Notes under the pieces: generated by a model | What the model was told of the DNA's origin: nothing | What the model saw: only the letters and a program-made list of their open reading frames with translations | The model's database searches: none | DNA from: Fasciola hepatica | Taxonomy: Eukaryota; Platyhelminthes; Trematoda; Plagiorchiida; Fasciolidae | Assembly (NCBI GenBank): GCA_948099385.1 | Contig: CANUEZ040000191.1 | Location: 4,526,001-4,590,000, forward strand | Length of the DNA stretch: 64,000 nucleotides | Direction: 5' to 3' | In this document: one piece after another, positions 26,388-41,200 of the stretch | Numbering within the stretch: the first letter of the stretch is position 1 | How the letters are laid out: the number at the start of each line of letters is the position of its first letter | Position numbers and translations under genes: made by a program

Positions 26388-28992
26388 GATTGCTCATACA
26401 ATGCAATAGAGCAGTAGCAGAGTAGATTTGTATAATATGATTCTCCATGAAGCTTGAACACTGAACTGACCATTGAAAATGATGGAAGCACTGTACAGCT
26501 GTTTGATCCGCTAAGCGAATCATGAGCATTGCACATGGACAGAGCCCACACGGGGACACGAACAAGGGTTGGGGTGAACGAATGTCAGTCGAACACCCAA
26601 ACCACAAGGCTATCCGATATGGGTCTCAAAGCTTTGTTCAACATATACAATACATGATATAGCACAATCCCCAAATTGGCTTCGGCTTCAGTTAGGTTGG
26701 AACGGTAACAACCAAATTCTCGCACACCGATCCAATCCTATGTTCCATCACTTCTCTATTTATGGGCTTATCTAAACCAAGGCATTCCCTTATGAACAAT
26801 CCCCACACAGATTGCTCATACAATGCAATAGAGCAATAGCAGAGTAGATTTGTATAATATGATTCTCCATGCAGCTTGAACACTGAACTGACCATTGAAA
26901 ATGATGGAAGCACTGTACAGCTGTTTGATCCGCTAAGGGAATCATGAGCATTGCACATGGACAGAGCCCACACGGGGACACGAACAAGGGTTGGGGTGAA
27001 CGAATGTCAGTCGAACATCCAAACCACAAGGCTATCCGATATGGGTCTGAACGCTTTGTTCAACATATAAAGTACATGATGTAGCACAATCTCCAAATTG
27101 GCTTCGGCTTTCGCTTTCGCTTTGAACGGTAACAATCAAATTCTCGCACACCGATCCAATCCTATGTTCCATCACTTCTCTATTTATGGGCCTAAGTAAA
27201 ACCAAGGTATTCCCTTATGAACAATCCACACAGATTGCTCATACAATGCAATAGAACAGTAGCAGAGTAGATTTGTATAATATGATTCTCCATGCAGCTT
27301 GAACACTGAACTGACCATTGAAAATGATGGAAGCACTGTACAGCTGTTTGATCCGCTAAGGGAATCATGAGCATTGCACATGGACAGAGCCCACACGGGG
27401 ACACGAACAAGGGTTGGGGTGAACGAATGTCAGTCGAACACCCAAACCACAAGGCTATCCGATATGGGTCTCAACGCTTTGTTCAACAGATACACTACAT
27501 CATATAGCACAATCTCCATATTGGCTTCGGCTTTCGCTTTCGCTTTGAACGGTAACAATCAAATTCTCGCACACCGATCCAATCCTATGTTCCATCACTT
27601 CTCTATTTATGGGCCTAAGTAAAACCAAGGCATTCCCTTATGAACAATCCACACAGATTGCTCATACAATGCAATAGAGCAGTAGCAGAGTAGATTTGTA
27701 TAATATGATTCTCCATGCAGCTTGAACACTGAACTGACCTTTGAAAATGATGGAAGCACTGTACAGCTGTTTGATCCGCTAAGGGAATCATGAGCATTGC
27801 ACATGGACAGAGCCCACACGGGGACACGAACAAGGGTTGGGGTGAACGGTTGTCAGTCGAACACCCAAACCACAAGGCTATCCGATATCGGTCTGAACGA
27901 TTTGGTCAATATATACAATACAAGATATAGCACAATCCCCAAATTGGCTTCGGCTTCCGCCTTGGCTTTGAACGGTAACAACCTAATTCTCTCACAACGA
28001 TCCAATCCTATGTTCCATCACTTCTCTATTTATGGGCCTAAGTAAAACCAAGGCATTCCCTTATGAACAATCTCCACACAGATTGTTCATACAATGCAAT
28101 AGTGCAGTAGCAGAGTAGATTTGTATAAAATGATTCTCCATGCAGCTTGAACACTGAACTGACCATTGAAAATCATGGAAGCACTGTTCAGCTGTTTGAT
28201 CCGCTAAGGGAATCATGAGCATTGCACATGGACAGAGCCCACACGGGGACACGAACAAGGGTTGGGGTGAACGAATGTCAGTCGAACACCCAAACCACAA
28301 GGCTATCCGATATGGGTCTCAACGCTTTGTTCAACAGATACACTACATCATATGGCACAATCCCCAAATTGGCTTCGGCTTCCGCTTTCGTTTTGAACGG
28401 TAACAACCAAATTCTCGCACACCGATCCAATCCTATGTTCCATCACTTCTCTATTTATGGGCCTAAGTAAAACCAAGTCATTCCCTTATGAACAATCCCC
28501 ACACAGATTGCTCATACAATGCAATAGAGCAGTAGCAGAGTAGATTTGTATAATATGATTCTCCATGCAGCTTGAACACTGAACTGACCATTGAAAATGA
28601 TGGAAGCACTGTACAGCTGTTTGATCCGCTAAGGGAATCATGAGCATTGCACATGGACAGAGCCCACACGGGGACACGAACAAGGGTTGGGGTGAACGAA
28701 TGTCAGTCGAACACCCAAACCACAAGGCTATCCGATATGGGTCTGAACGCTTTGTTCAACATATACAGTACATGATGTAGCACAATCCCAAAAGTGGCTT
28801 CGGCTTTCGCTTTCGCTTTGAACGGTAACAACCAAATTCTCGCACACCGATCCAATCCTATGTTCCATCACTTCTCTATTTATGGGCCTAAGTAAAACCA
28901 AGGCATTCCCTTATGAACAATCCACACAGATTGCTCATACAATGCAATAGAGCAGTAGCAGAGTAGATTTGTATAATATGATTCTCCATGCA
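26388..28992 (+). repeat. Block duplicated at 34021-36625 (7,633 bp away)
   Basis: Six consecutive anchors (26781, 27206, 27629, 28052, 28477, 28902) recur at exactly +7633 (34414, 34839, 35262, 35685, 36110, 36535). Shared rare marks are CCATGAAGCTTG, CAGTTAGGTTGG, GGGCTTATCTAAACC, GAGCAATAGC, GAACATCCAAACC and TGTTCAGCTG. Scattered single-base differences exist, for example GGTATTCCC against GGCATTCCC and AATCTCC against AATCACC. The right edge is near 28993, where GAACACTG is replaced by GAACGCTG in the partner. Confidence 0.8.
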
Positions 28993-31900
28993 GCTTGAAC
29001 ACTGAACTGACCTTTGAAAATGATGGAAGCACTGTACAGCTGTTTGATCCGCTAAGGGAATCATGAGCATTGCACATGGACAGAGCCCACACGGGGACAC
29101 GAACAAGGGTTGGGGTGAACGAATGTCAGTCGAACACCCAAACCACAAGGCTATCCGATATGGGTCTCAACGCTTTGTTCAACATATACAGTACATGATG
29201 TAGCACAATCCCAAAAGTGGCTTCGGCTTTCGCTTTCGCTTTGAACGGTAACAACCAAATTCTCGCACACCGATCCAATCCTATGTTCCATCACTTCTCT
29301 ATTTATGGGCCTAAGTAAAACCAAGGCATTCCCTTATGAACAATCCACACAGATTGCTCATACAATGCAATAGAGCAGTAGCAGAGTAGATTTGTATAAT
29401 ATGATTCTCCATGCAGCTTGAACGCTGAACTGACCTTTGAAAATGATGGAAGCACTGTACAGGTCTTTGATCCGCTAAGGGAATCATGAGCATTGCACAT
29501 GGACAGAGCCCACACGGGGACACGAACTAGGGTGGAGGTGAACGAATGTCAGTCGAACACCCAAACCACAAGGCTATCCGATATGGGTCTCAACGCTTTG
29601 TTCAACAGATACACTACATCATATAGCAAAATCTCCATATTGGATTCGGCTTTCGCTTTCGCTTTGAACGGTAACAACCAAATTCTCGCACACAGATCCA
29701 ATCCTATGTTCCATCACTTCTCTATTGATGGGCCTAAGTAAAACCAAGGCATTCCCTTATGAACAATCTCCACACAGATTGTTCATACAATGCAATAGAG
29801 CAGTAGCAGAGTAGATTTGTATAAAATGATTCTCCATGCAGCTTGAACACTGAACTGACCATTGAAAATCATGGAAGCACTGTACAGCTGTTTGATCCGC
29901 TAAGGGAATCATGACCATTGCACATGGACAGAGCCCACACGGGGACACGAACAAGGGTTGGGGTGAACGAATGTCAGTCGAACACCCAAACCACAAGGCT
30001 ATCCGATATGGGTCTCAACGCTTTGTTCAACAGATACACTACATCATATGGCACAATCCCCAAATTGGCTTCGGCTTCCGCTTTCCTTTTGAACGGTAAC
30101 AACCAAATTCTCGCACACCGATCCAATCCTATGTTCCATCACTTCTCTATTTATGGGCCTAAGTAAAACCAAGGCATTCCCTTATGAACAATCCACACAG
30201 ATTGCTCATACAATGCAATAGAGCAATAGCAGAGTAGATTTGTATAATATGATTCTCCATGCAGCTTGAACACTGAACTGACCATTGAAAATGATGGAAG
30301 CACTGTACAGCTGTTTGATCCGCTAAGGGAATCATGAGCATTGCACATGGACAGAGCCCACACGGGGACACGAACAAGGGTTGGGGTGAACGGTTGTCAG
30401 TCGAACACCCAAACCACAAGGCTATCCGATATCGGTCTGAACGATTTGGTCAATATATACAATACAAGATATAGCACAATCCCCAAATTGGCTTCGGCTT
30501 CCGCCTTGGCTTAGAACGGTAACAACCTAATTCTCTCACAACGATCCAATCCTATGTTCCATCACTTCTCTATTTATGGGCCTAAGTAAAACCAAGGCAT
30601 TCCCTTATGAACAATCTCCACACAGATTGTTCATACAATGCAATAGAGCAGTAGCAGAGTAGATTTGTATAAAATGATTCTCCATGCCGCTTGAACACTG
30701 AACTGACCATTGAAAATCATGGAAGCACTGTACAGCTGTTTGATCCGCTAAGGGAATCATGAGCATTGCACATGGACAGAGCCCACACGGGGACACGAAC
30801 AAGGGTTGGGGTGAACGAATGTCAGTCGAACACCCAAACCACAAGGCTATCCGATATGGGTCTCAACGCTTTGTTCAACAGATACACTACATCATATGGC
30901 ACAATCCCCAAATTGGCTTCGGCTTCCGCTTTCGCTTTGAACGGTGACAACCAAATTCTCGCACACCGATCCAATCCTATGTTCCATCACTTCTCTATTT
31001 ATGGGCCTAAGTAAAACCAAGTCATTCCCTTATGAACAATCCCCACACAGATTGCTCATACAATGCAATAGAGCAGTAGCAGAGTAGATTTGTATAAAAT
31101 GATTCTCCATGCAGCTTGAACACTGAACTCACCATTGAAAATGATGGAAGCACTGTACAGCTGTTTGATCCGCTAAGGGAATCATGAGCATTGCACATGG
31201 ACAGAGCCCACACGGGGACACGAACAAGGGTTGGGGTGAACGAATGTCAGTCGAACACCCAAACCACAAGGCTATCCGATATGGGTCTCAACGCTTTGTT
31301 CAACAGATACACTACATCATATAGCACAATCTCCATATTGGCTTCGGCTTCCGCCTTGGCTTTGAACGGTAACAACCAAATTCTCGCACACCGATCCAAT
31401 CCTATGTTCCATCACTTCTCTATTTATGGGCCTAAGTAAAACCAAGGCATTCCCTTATGAACAATCCCCACACAGATTGCTCATACAATGCAATAGAGCA
31501 GTAGCAGAGTAGATTTGTATAATAGGATTCTCCATGCAGCTTGAACACTGAACTGACCATTGAAAATGATGGAAGCACTGTACAGCTGTTTGATCCGCTA
31601 AGGGAATCATGACCATTGCACATGGACAGAGCCCACACGGGGACACGAACAAGGGTTGGGGTGAACGAATGTCAGTCGAACACCCAAACCACAAGGCTAT
31701 CCGATATCGGTCTGAACGATTTGGTCAATATATACAATACAAGATATAGCACAATCCCCAAATTGGCTTCGGCTTCCGCCTTGGCTTAGAACGGTAACAA
31801 CCTAATTCTCTCACAACGATCCAATCCTATGTTCCATCACTTCTCTATTTATGGGCCTAAGTAAAACCAAGGCATTCCCTTATGAACAATCTCCACACAG

Positions 31901-32295
31901 ATTGTTCATACAATGCAATAGAGCAGTAGCAGAGTAGATTTGTATAAAATGATTCTCCATGCAGCTTGAACACTGAACTGACCATTGAAAATCATGGAAG
32001 CACTGTACAGCTGTTTGATCCGCTAAGGGAATCATGACCATTGCACATGGACAGAGCCCACACGGGGACACGAACAAGGGTTGGGGTGAACGAATGTCAG
32101 TCGAACACCCAAACCACAAGGCTATCCGATATGGGTCTCAACGCTTTGTTCAACAGATACACTACATCATATGGCACAATCCCCAAATTGGCTTCGGCTT
32201 TCGCTTTCCTTTTGAACGGTAACAACCAAATTCTCGCACACCGATCCAATCCTATGTTCCATCACTTCTCTATTTATGGGCCTAAGTAAAACCAA

Positions 32296-33924
32296 GTCAT
32301 TCCCTTATGAACAATCCCCACACAGATTGCTCATACAATGCAATAGAGCAGTAGCAGAGTAGATTTGTATAATAGGATTCTCCATGCAGCTTGAACACTG
32401 AACTGACCATTGAAAATGATGGAAGCACTGTACAGCTGTTTGATCCGCTAAGGGAATCATGAGCATTGCACTTGGACAGAGCCCACACGGGGACACGAAC
32501 AAGGGTTGGGGTGAACGAATGTCAGTCGAACACCCAAACCACAAGGCTATCCGATATGGGTCTCAACGCTTTGTTCAAAAGATACACTACATGATATAGC
32601 ACAATCCCCAAATTGGCTTCGCTTTTCGCTTTCGCTTTGAACGGTAACAATCAAATTCTCGCACACCGATCCAATCCTATGTTCCATCACTTCTCTATTT
32701 ATGGGCCTAAGTAAAACCAAGGCATTCCCTTATGAACAATCTTCACACAGATTGCTCATACAATGCAATAGAACAGTAGCAGAGTAGATTTGTATAATAT
32801 GATTTTCCATGCAGCTTGAACACTGAACTGACCATTGAAAATGATGGAAGCACTGTACAGCTGTTTGATCCGCTAAGGGATACATGAGCATTGCACATGG
32901 ACAGAGCCCACACGGGGACACGAACAAGGGTTGGGGTGAACGAATGTCAGTCGAACACCCAAACCACAAGGCTATCCGATATGGGTCTCAACGCTTTGGT
33001 CGACATATACAATACCTGATATAGCACAATCCCCAAATTCGCTTCGGCTTTCGCTTTCGCTTTGAACGGTAACAATCAAATTCTCGCACACCGATCCAAT
33101 CCTATGTTCCATCACTTCTCTATTTATGGGCCTAAGTAAAACCAAGGCATTCCCTTATGAACAATCCACACAGATTGCTCATACAATGCAATAGAGCAGT
33201 AGCAGAGTAGATTTGTATAATATGATTCTCCATGCAGCTTGAACACTGAACTGACCATTGAAAATGATGGAAGCACTGTACAGCTGTTTGATCCGCTAAG
33301 GGAATCATGAGCAATGCACATGGACAGAGCCCACACGGGGACACGAACAAGGGTTGGGGTGAACGGTTGTCAGTCGAACACCCAAACCACAAGGCTATCC
33401 GATATCGGTCTGAACGATTTGGTCAATATATACAATACAAGATATAGCACAATCCCCAAATTGGCTTCGGCTTCCGCCTTGGCTTAGAACGGTAACAACC
33501 TAATTCTCTCACAACGATCCAATCCTATGTTCCATCACTTCTCTATTTATGGGCCTAAGTAAAACCAAGGCATTCCCTTATGAACAATCTCCACACAGAT
33601 TGTTCATACAATGCAATAGAGCAGTAGCAGAGTAGATTTGTATAAAATGATTCTCCATGCCGCTTGAACACTGAACTGACCATTGAAAATCATGGAAGCA
33701 CTGTACAGCTGTTTGATCCGCTAAGGGAATCATGAGCATTGCACATGGACAGAGCCCACACGGGGACACGAACAAGGGTTGGGGTGAACGAATGTCAGTC
33801 GAACACCCAAACCACAAGGCTATCCGATATGGGTCTCAACGCTTTGTTCAACAGATACACTACATCATATGGCACAATCCCCAAATTGGCTTCGGCTTCC
33901 GCTTTCGCTTTGAACGGTGACAAC
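32296..33924 (+). repeat. Partner of the block at 10249-11877
   Basis: See the block at 10249. The rare substitution CCATGCCGCTTG lies at 11614, 30688 and 33661, so a third relative of the last unit sits at 30596. The match ends where the tail switches from CAAATTCTCGC to CTAATTCTCTC, just after GGTGACAACC. Confidence 0.72.
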
Positions 33925-34020
33925 CTAATTCTCTCACAACGATCCAATCCTATGTTCCATCACTTCTCTATTTATGGGCCTAAGTAAAACCAAGGCATTC
34001 CCTTATGAACAATCCACACA

Positions 34021-36625
34021 GATTGCTCATACAATGCAATAGAGCAGTAGCAGAGTAGATTTGTATAATATGATTCTCCATGAAGCTTGAACACTGAACT
34101 GACCATTGAAAATGATGGAAGCACTGTACAGCTGTTTGATCCGCTAAGGGAATCATGAGCATTGCACTTGGACAGAGCCCACACGGGGACACGAACAAGG
34201 GTTGGGGTGAACGAATGTCAGTCGAACACCCAAACCACAAGGCTATCCGATATGGGTCTCAACGCTTTGTTCAACATATACAATACATGATATAGCACAA
34301 TCCCCAAATTGGCTTCGGCTTCAGTTAGGTTGGAACGGTAACAACCAAATTCTCGCACACCGATCCAATCCTATGTTCCATCACTTCTCTATTTATGGGC
34401 TTATCTAAACCAAGGCATTCCCTTATGAACAATCCCCACACAGATTGCTCATACAATGCAATAGAGCAATAGCAGAGTAGATTTGTATAATATGATTCTC
34501 CATGCAGCTTGAACACTGAACTGACCATTGAAAATGATGGAAGCACTGTACAGCTGTTTGATCCGCTAAGGGAATCATGAGCATTGCTTATGGACAGAGC
34601 CCACACGGGGACACGAACAAGGGTTGGGGTGAACGAATGTCAGTCGAACATCCAAACCACAAGGCTATCCGATATGGGTCTGAACGCTTTGTTCAACATA
34701 TAAAGTACATGATGTAGCACAATCACCAAATTGGCTTCGGCTTTCGCTTTCGCTTTGAACGGTAACAATCAAATTCTCGCACACCGATCCAATCCTATGT
34801 TCCATCACTTCTCTATTTATGGGCCTAAGTAAAACCAAGGCATTCCCTTATGAACAATCCACACAGATTGCTCATACAATGCAATAGAACAGTAGCAGAG
34901 TAGATTTGTATAATATGATTCTCCATGCAGCTTGAACACTGAACTGACCATTGAAAATGATGGAAGCACTGTACAGCTGTTTGATCCGCTAAGGGAATCA
35001 TGAGCATTGCACATGGACAGAGCCCACACGGGGACACGAACAAGGGTTGGGGTGAACGAATGTCAGTCGAACACCCAAACCACAAGGCTATCCGATATGG
35101 GTCTCAACGCTTTGTTCAACAGATACACTACATCATATAGCACAATCTCCATATTGGCTTCGGCTTTCGCTTTCGCTTTGAACGGTAACAATCAAATTCT
35201 CGCACACCGATCCAATCCTATGTTCCATCACTTCTCTATTTATGGGCCTAAGTAAAACCAAGGCATTCCCTTATGAACAATCCACACAGATTGCTCATAC
35301 AATGCAATAGAGCAGTAGCAGAGTAGATTTGTATAATATGATTCTCCATGCAGCTTGAACACTGAACTGACCTTTGAAAATGATGGAAGCACTGTACAGC
35401 TGTTTGATCCGCTAAGGGAATCATGAGCATTGCACATGGACAGAGCCCACACGGGGACACGAACAAGGGTTGGGGTGAACGGTTGTCAGTCGAACACCCA
35501 AACCACAAGGCTATCCGATATCGGTCTGAACGATTTGGTCAATATATACAATACAAGATATAGCACAATCCCCAAATTGGCTTCGGCTTCCGCCTTGGCT
35601 TTGAACGGTAACAACCTAATTCTCTCACAACGATCCAATCCTATGTTCCATCACTTCTCTATTTATGGGCCTAAGTAAAACCAAGGCATTCCCTTATGAA
35701 CAATCTCCACACAGATTGTTCATACAATGCAATAGAGCAGTAGCAGAGTAGATTTGTATAAAATGATTCTCCATGCAGCTTGAACACTGAACTGACCATT
35801 GAAAATCATGGAAGCATTGTTCAGCTGTTTGATCCGCTAAGGGAATCATGAGCATTGCACATGGACAGAGCCCACACGGGGACACGAACAAGGGTTGGGG
35901 TGAACGAATGTCAGTCGAACACCCAAACCACAAGGCTATCCGATATGGGTCTCAACGCTTTGTTCAACAGATACACTACATCATATGGCACAATCCCCAA
36001 ATTGGCTTCGGCTTCCGCTTTCGTTTTGAACGGTAACAACCAAATTCTCGCACACCGATCCAATCCTATGTTCCATCACTTCTCTATTTATGGGCCTAAG
36101 TAAAACCAAGTCATTCCCTTATGAACAATCCCCACACAGATTGCTCATACAATGCAATAGAGCAGTAGCAGAGTAGATTTGTATAATATGATTCTCCATG
36201 CAGCTTGAACACTGAACTGACCATTGAAAATGATGGAAGCACTGTACAGCTGTTTGATCCGCTAAGGGAATCATGAGCATTGCACATGGACAGAGCCCAC
36301 ACGGGGACACGAACAAGGGTTGGGGTGAACGAATGTCAGTCGAACACCCAAACCACAAGGCTATCCGATATGGGTCTCAACGCTTTGTTCAACATATACA
36401 GTACATGATGTAGCACAATCCCAAAAGTGGCTTCGGCTTTCGCTTTCGCTTTGAACGGTAACAACCAAATTCTCGCACACCGATCCAATCCTATGTTCCA
36501 TCACTTCTCTATTTATGGGCCTAAGTAAAACCAAGGCATTCCCTTATGAACAATCCACACAGATTGCTCATACAATGCAATAGAGCAGTAGCAGAGTAGA
36601 TTTGTATAATATGATTCTCCATGCA
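34021..36625 (+). repeat. Partner of the block at 26388-28992
   Basis: See the block at 26388. The left edge is marked by a 2-bp length difference: the unit at 26359 has AATCCCCACACAG and the unit at 33994 has AATCCACACAG. The unit at 33994 is the shortest in the window (420 bp), combining the shortened hexamer tract with the one-base loss in GGGCTTATCTAAACC. Confidence 0.78.
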
Positions 36626-37910
36626 GCTTGAACGCTGAACTGACCTTTGAAAATGATGGAAGCACTGTACAGCTGTTTGATCCGCTAAGGGAATCATGAG
36701 CATTGCACTTGGACAGAGCCCACACGGGGACACGAACAAGGGTTGGGGTGAACGAATGTCAGTCGAACACCCAAGCCACAAGGCTATCCGATATCGGTCT
36801 GAACGATTTGGTCAACATATACAATACATGATATAGCACAATCTCCAAATTGGCTTCGGCTTCAGTTAGGTTGGAACGGTAACAACCAAATTCTCGCACA
36901 CCGATCCAATCCTATGTTCCATCACTTCTCTATTTATGGGCTTATGTAAAACCAAGGCATTCCCTTATGAACAATCCCCACACAGATTGCTCATACAATG
37001 CAATAGAGCAATAGCAGAGTAGATTTGTATAATATGATTCTCCATGCAGCTTGAACACTGAACTGACCATTGAAAATGATGGAAGCACTGTACAGCTGTT
37101 TGATCCGCTAAGGGAATCATGAGCATTGCACATGGACAGAGCCCACACGGGGACTCGAACAAGGGTTGGGGTGAACGAATGTCAGTCGAACACCCAAACC
37201 ACAAGGCTATCCGATATGGGTCTCAACGCTTTGTTCAACAGATACACTACATCATATAGCACAATCTCCATATTGGCTTCGGCTTTCGCTTTCGCTTTGA
37301 ACGGTAACAACCAAATTCTCGCACACCGATCCAATCCTATGTTCCATCACTACTCTATTTATGGGCCTAAGTAAAACCAAGGCATTCCCTTATGAACAAT
37401 CCACACAGATTGCTCATACAATGCAATAGAGCAGTAGCAGAGTAGATTTGTATAATATGATTCTCCATGCAGCTTGAACGCTGAACTGACCTTTGAAAAT
37501 GATGGAAGCACTGTACAGCTGTTTGATCCGCTAAGGGAATCATGAGCATTGCACTTGGACAGAGCCCACACGGGGACACGAACAAGGGTTGGGGTGAACG
37601 AATGTCAGTCGAACACCCAAGCCACAAGGCTATCCGATATCGGTCTGAACGATTTGGTCAACATATACAATACATGATATAGCACAATCCCCAAATTGGC
37701 TTCGGCTTCAGTTAGGTTGGATCGGTAACAACCAAATTCTCGCACACCGATCCAATCCTATGTTCCATCACTTCTCTATTTATGGGCTTATGTAAAACCA
37801 AGGCATTCCCTTATGAACAATCCCCACACAGATTGCTCATACAATGCAATAGAGCAATAGCAGAGTAGATTTGTATAATATGATTCTCCATGCAGCTTGA
37901 ACGCTGAACT
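36535..37910 (+). repeat. Partial dimeric higher-order repeat, 846-bp period
   Basis: The units at 36535 and 37381, both 421 bp, share CTTGAACGCTGAACTGACC, GCACTTGGACAG, CCCAAGCCAC, CAGTTAGGTTGG and GGGCTTATGTAAAACC. The following units (36956 and 37802) match at their 5' ends (AATCCCCACACAG, GAGCAATAGC) and then diverge at about 37910. The only differences seen in the first unit are TCTCC against CCCC and GGAACGG against GGATCGG. The same unit type returns at 39498 and 41617. Confidence 0.75.
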
Positions 37911-38275
37911 GACCATTGAAAATTATGGAAGCACTGTACAGCTGTTTGATCCGCTAAGGGAATCATGAGCATTGCACTTGGACAGAGCCCACACGGGGAC
38001 ACGAACAAGGGTTGGGGTGAACGAATGTCAGTCGAACACCCAAACCACAAGGCTATCCGATATCGGTCTGAACGATTTGGTCAACATATACAATACATGA
38101 TATAGCACAATCCCCAAATTGGCTTCGGCTTTCGCTTTCGCTTTGAACGGTAACAACCAAATTCTCGCACACCGATCCAATCCTATGTTCCATCACTTCT
38201 CTATTTATGGGCCTAAGTAAAACCAAGGCATTCCCTTATGAACAATCCACACAGATTGCTCATACAATGCAATAG

Positions 38276-41200
38276 AGCAGTAGCAGAGTAGATTTGTATA
38301 ATATGATTCTCCATGCAGCTTGAACACTGAAGTGACCATTGAAAATTATGGAAGCACTGTACAGCTGTTTGATCCGCTAAGGGAATCATGAGCATTGCGC
38401 ATGGAGAGAACACACACGGGGACACGAATAAGGGTTGCGGTGAACGAATGTCAGTCGAACACCCAAACCACAAGGCTATCCGATATGGGTCTCAACGCTT
38501 TGTTCAACATATACAATACATGATGTAGCACAATCCCAAAAGTGGCTTCGGCTTTCGCTTTCGCTTTGAACGGTAACAACCAAATTCTCGCACACCGATC
38601 CAATCCTATGTTCCATCACTTCTCTATTTATGGGCCTAAGTAAAACCAAGGCATTCCCTTATGAACAATCCACACAGATTGCTCATACAATGCAATAGAG
38701 CAGTAGCAGAGTAGATTTGTATAATATGATTCTCCATGCAGCTTGAACGCTGAACTGACCTTTGAAAATGATGGAAGCACTGTACAGCTGTTTGATCCGC
38801 TAAGGGAATCATGAGCATTGCACTTGGACAGAGCCCACACGGGGACACGAACAAGGGTTGGGGTGAACGAATGTCAGTCGAACACCCAAGCCACAAGGCT
38901 ATCCGATATCGGTCTGAACGCTTTGTTCAACAGATACACTACATGATATAGCACAATCTCCAAATTGGCTTCGGCTTTCGCTTTCGCTTTGAACGGTAAC
39001 AATCAAATTCTCGCACACCGATCCAATCCTATGTTCCATCACTTCTCTATTTATGGGCCTAAGTAAAACCAAGGCATTCCCTTATGAACAATCTTCACAC
39101 AGATTGCTCATACAATGCAATAGAACAGTAGCAGAGTAGATTTGTATAATATGATTCTCCATGCAGCTTGAACACTGAACTGACCATTGAAAATGATGGA
39201 AGCACTGTACAGCTGTTTGATCCGCTAAGGGAATCATGAGCATTGCACATGGACAGAGCCCACACGGGGACTCGAACAAGGGTTGGGGTGAACGAATGTC
39301 AGTCGAACACCCAAACCACAAGGCTATCCGATATGGGTCTCAACGCTTTGTTCAACAGATACACTACATCATATAGCACAATCTCCATATTGGCTTCGGC
39401 TTTCGCTTTCGCTTTGAACGGTAACAACCAAATTCTCGCACACCGATCCAATCCTATGTTCCATCACTTCTCTATTTATGGGCCTAAGTAAAACCAAGGC
39501 ATTCCCTTATGAACAATCCACACAGATTGCTCATACAATGCAATAGAGCAGTAGCAGAGTAGATTTGTATAATATGATTCTCCATGCAGCTTGAACGCTG
39601 AACTGACCTTTGAAAATGATGGAAGCACTGTACAGCTGTTTGATCCGCTAAGGGAATCATGAGCATTGCACTTGGACAGAGCCTACACGGGGACACGAAC
39701 AAGGGTTGGGGTGAACGAATGTCAGTCGAACACCCAAGCCACAAGGCTATCCGATATCGGTCTGAACGATTTGGTCAACATATACAATACATGATATAGC
39801 ACAATCCCCAAATTGGCTTCGGCTTCAGTTAGGTTGGATCGGTAACAACCAAATTCTCGCACACCGATCCAATCCTATGTTCCATCACTTCTCTATTTAT
39901 GGGCTTATGTAAAACCAAGGCATTCCCTTATGAACAATCCCCACACAGATTGCTCATACAATGCAATAGAGCAATAGCAGAGTAGATTTGTATAATATGA
40001 TTCTCCATGCAGCTTGAACACTGAACTGACCATTGAAAATGATGGAAGCACTGTACAGCTGTTTGATCCGCTAAGGGAATCATGAGCATTGCACATGGAC
40101 AGAGCCCACACGGGGACACGAACAAGGGTTGGGGTGAACGAATGTCAGTCGAACACCCAAACCACAAGGCTATCCGATATGGGTCTCAACGCTTTGTTCA
40201 ACAGATACACTACATGATATAGCACAATCTCCAAATTGGCTTCGGCTTTCGCTTTCGCTTTGAACGGTAACAATCAAATTCTCGCACACCGATCCAATCC
40301 TATGTTCCATCACTTCTCTATTTATGGGCCTAAGTAAAACCAAGGCATTCCCTTATGAACAATCTTCACACAGATTGCTCATACAATGCAATAGAACAGT
40401 AGCAGAGTAGATTTGTATAATATGATTCTCCATGCAGCTTGAACACTGAAGTGACCATTGAAAATTATGGAAGCACTGTACAGCTGTTTGATCCGCTAAG
40501 GGAATCATGAGCATTGCGCATGGAGAGAACACACACGGGGACACGAATAAGGGTTGCGGTGAACGAATGTCAGTCGAACACCCAAACCACAAGGCTATCC
40601 GATATGGGTCTGAACGCTTTGTTCAACATATACAATACATGATGTAGCACAATCCCAAAAGTGGCTTCGGCTTTCGCTTTCGCTTTGAACGGTAACAACC
40701 AAATTCTCGCACACCGATCCAATCCTATGTTCCATCACTTCTCTATTTATGGGCCTAAGTAAAACCAAGGCATTCCCTTATGAACAATCCACACAGATTG
40801 CTCATACAATGCAATAGAGCAGTAGCAGAGTAGATTTGTATAATATGATTCTCCATGCAGCTTGAACGCTGAACTGACCTTTGAAAATGATGGAAGCACT
40901 GTACAGCTGTTTGATCCGCTAAGGGAATCATGAGCATTGCACTTGGACAGAGCCCACACGGGGACACGAACAAGGGTTGGGGTGAACGAATGTCAGTCGA
41001 ACACCCAAGCCACAAGGCTATCCGATATCGGTCTGAACGCTTTGTTCAACAGATACACTACATGATATAGCACAATCTCCAAATTGGCTTCGGCTTTCGC
41101 TTTCGCTTTGAACGGTAACAATCAAATTCTCGCACACCGATCCAATCCTATGTTCCATCACTTCTCTATTTATGGGCCTAAGTAAAAGCAAGGCATTCCC

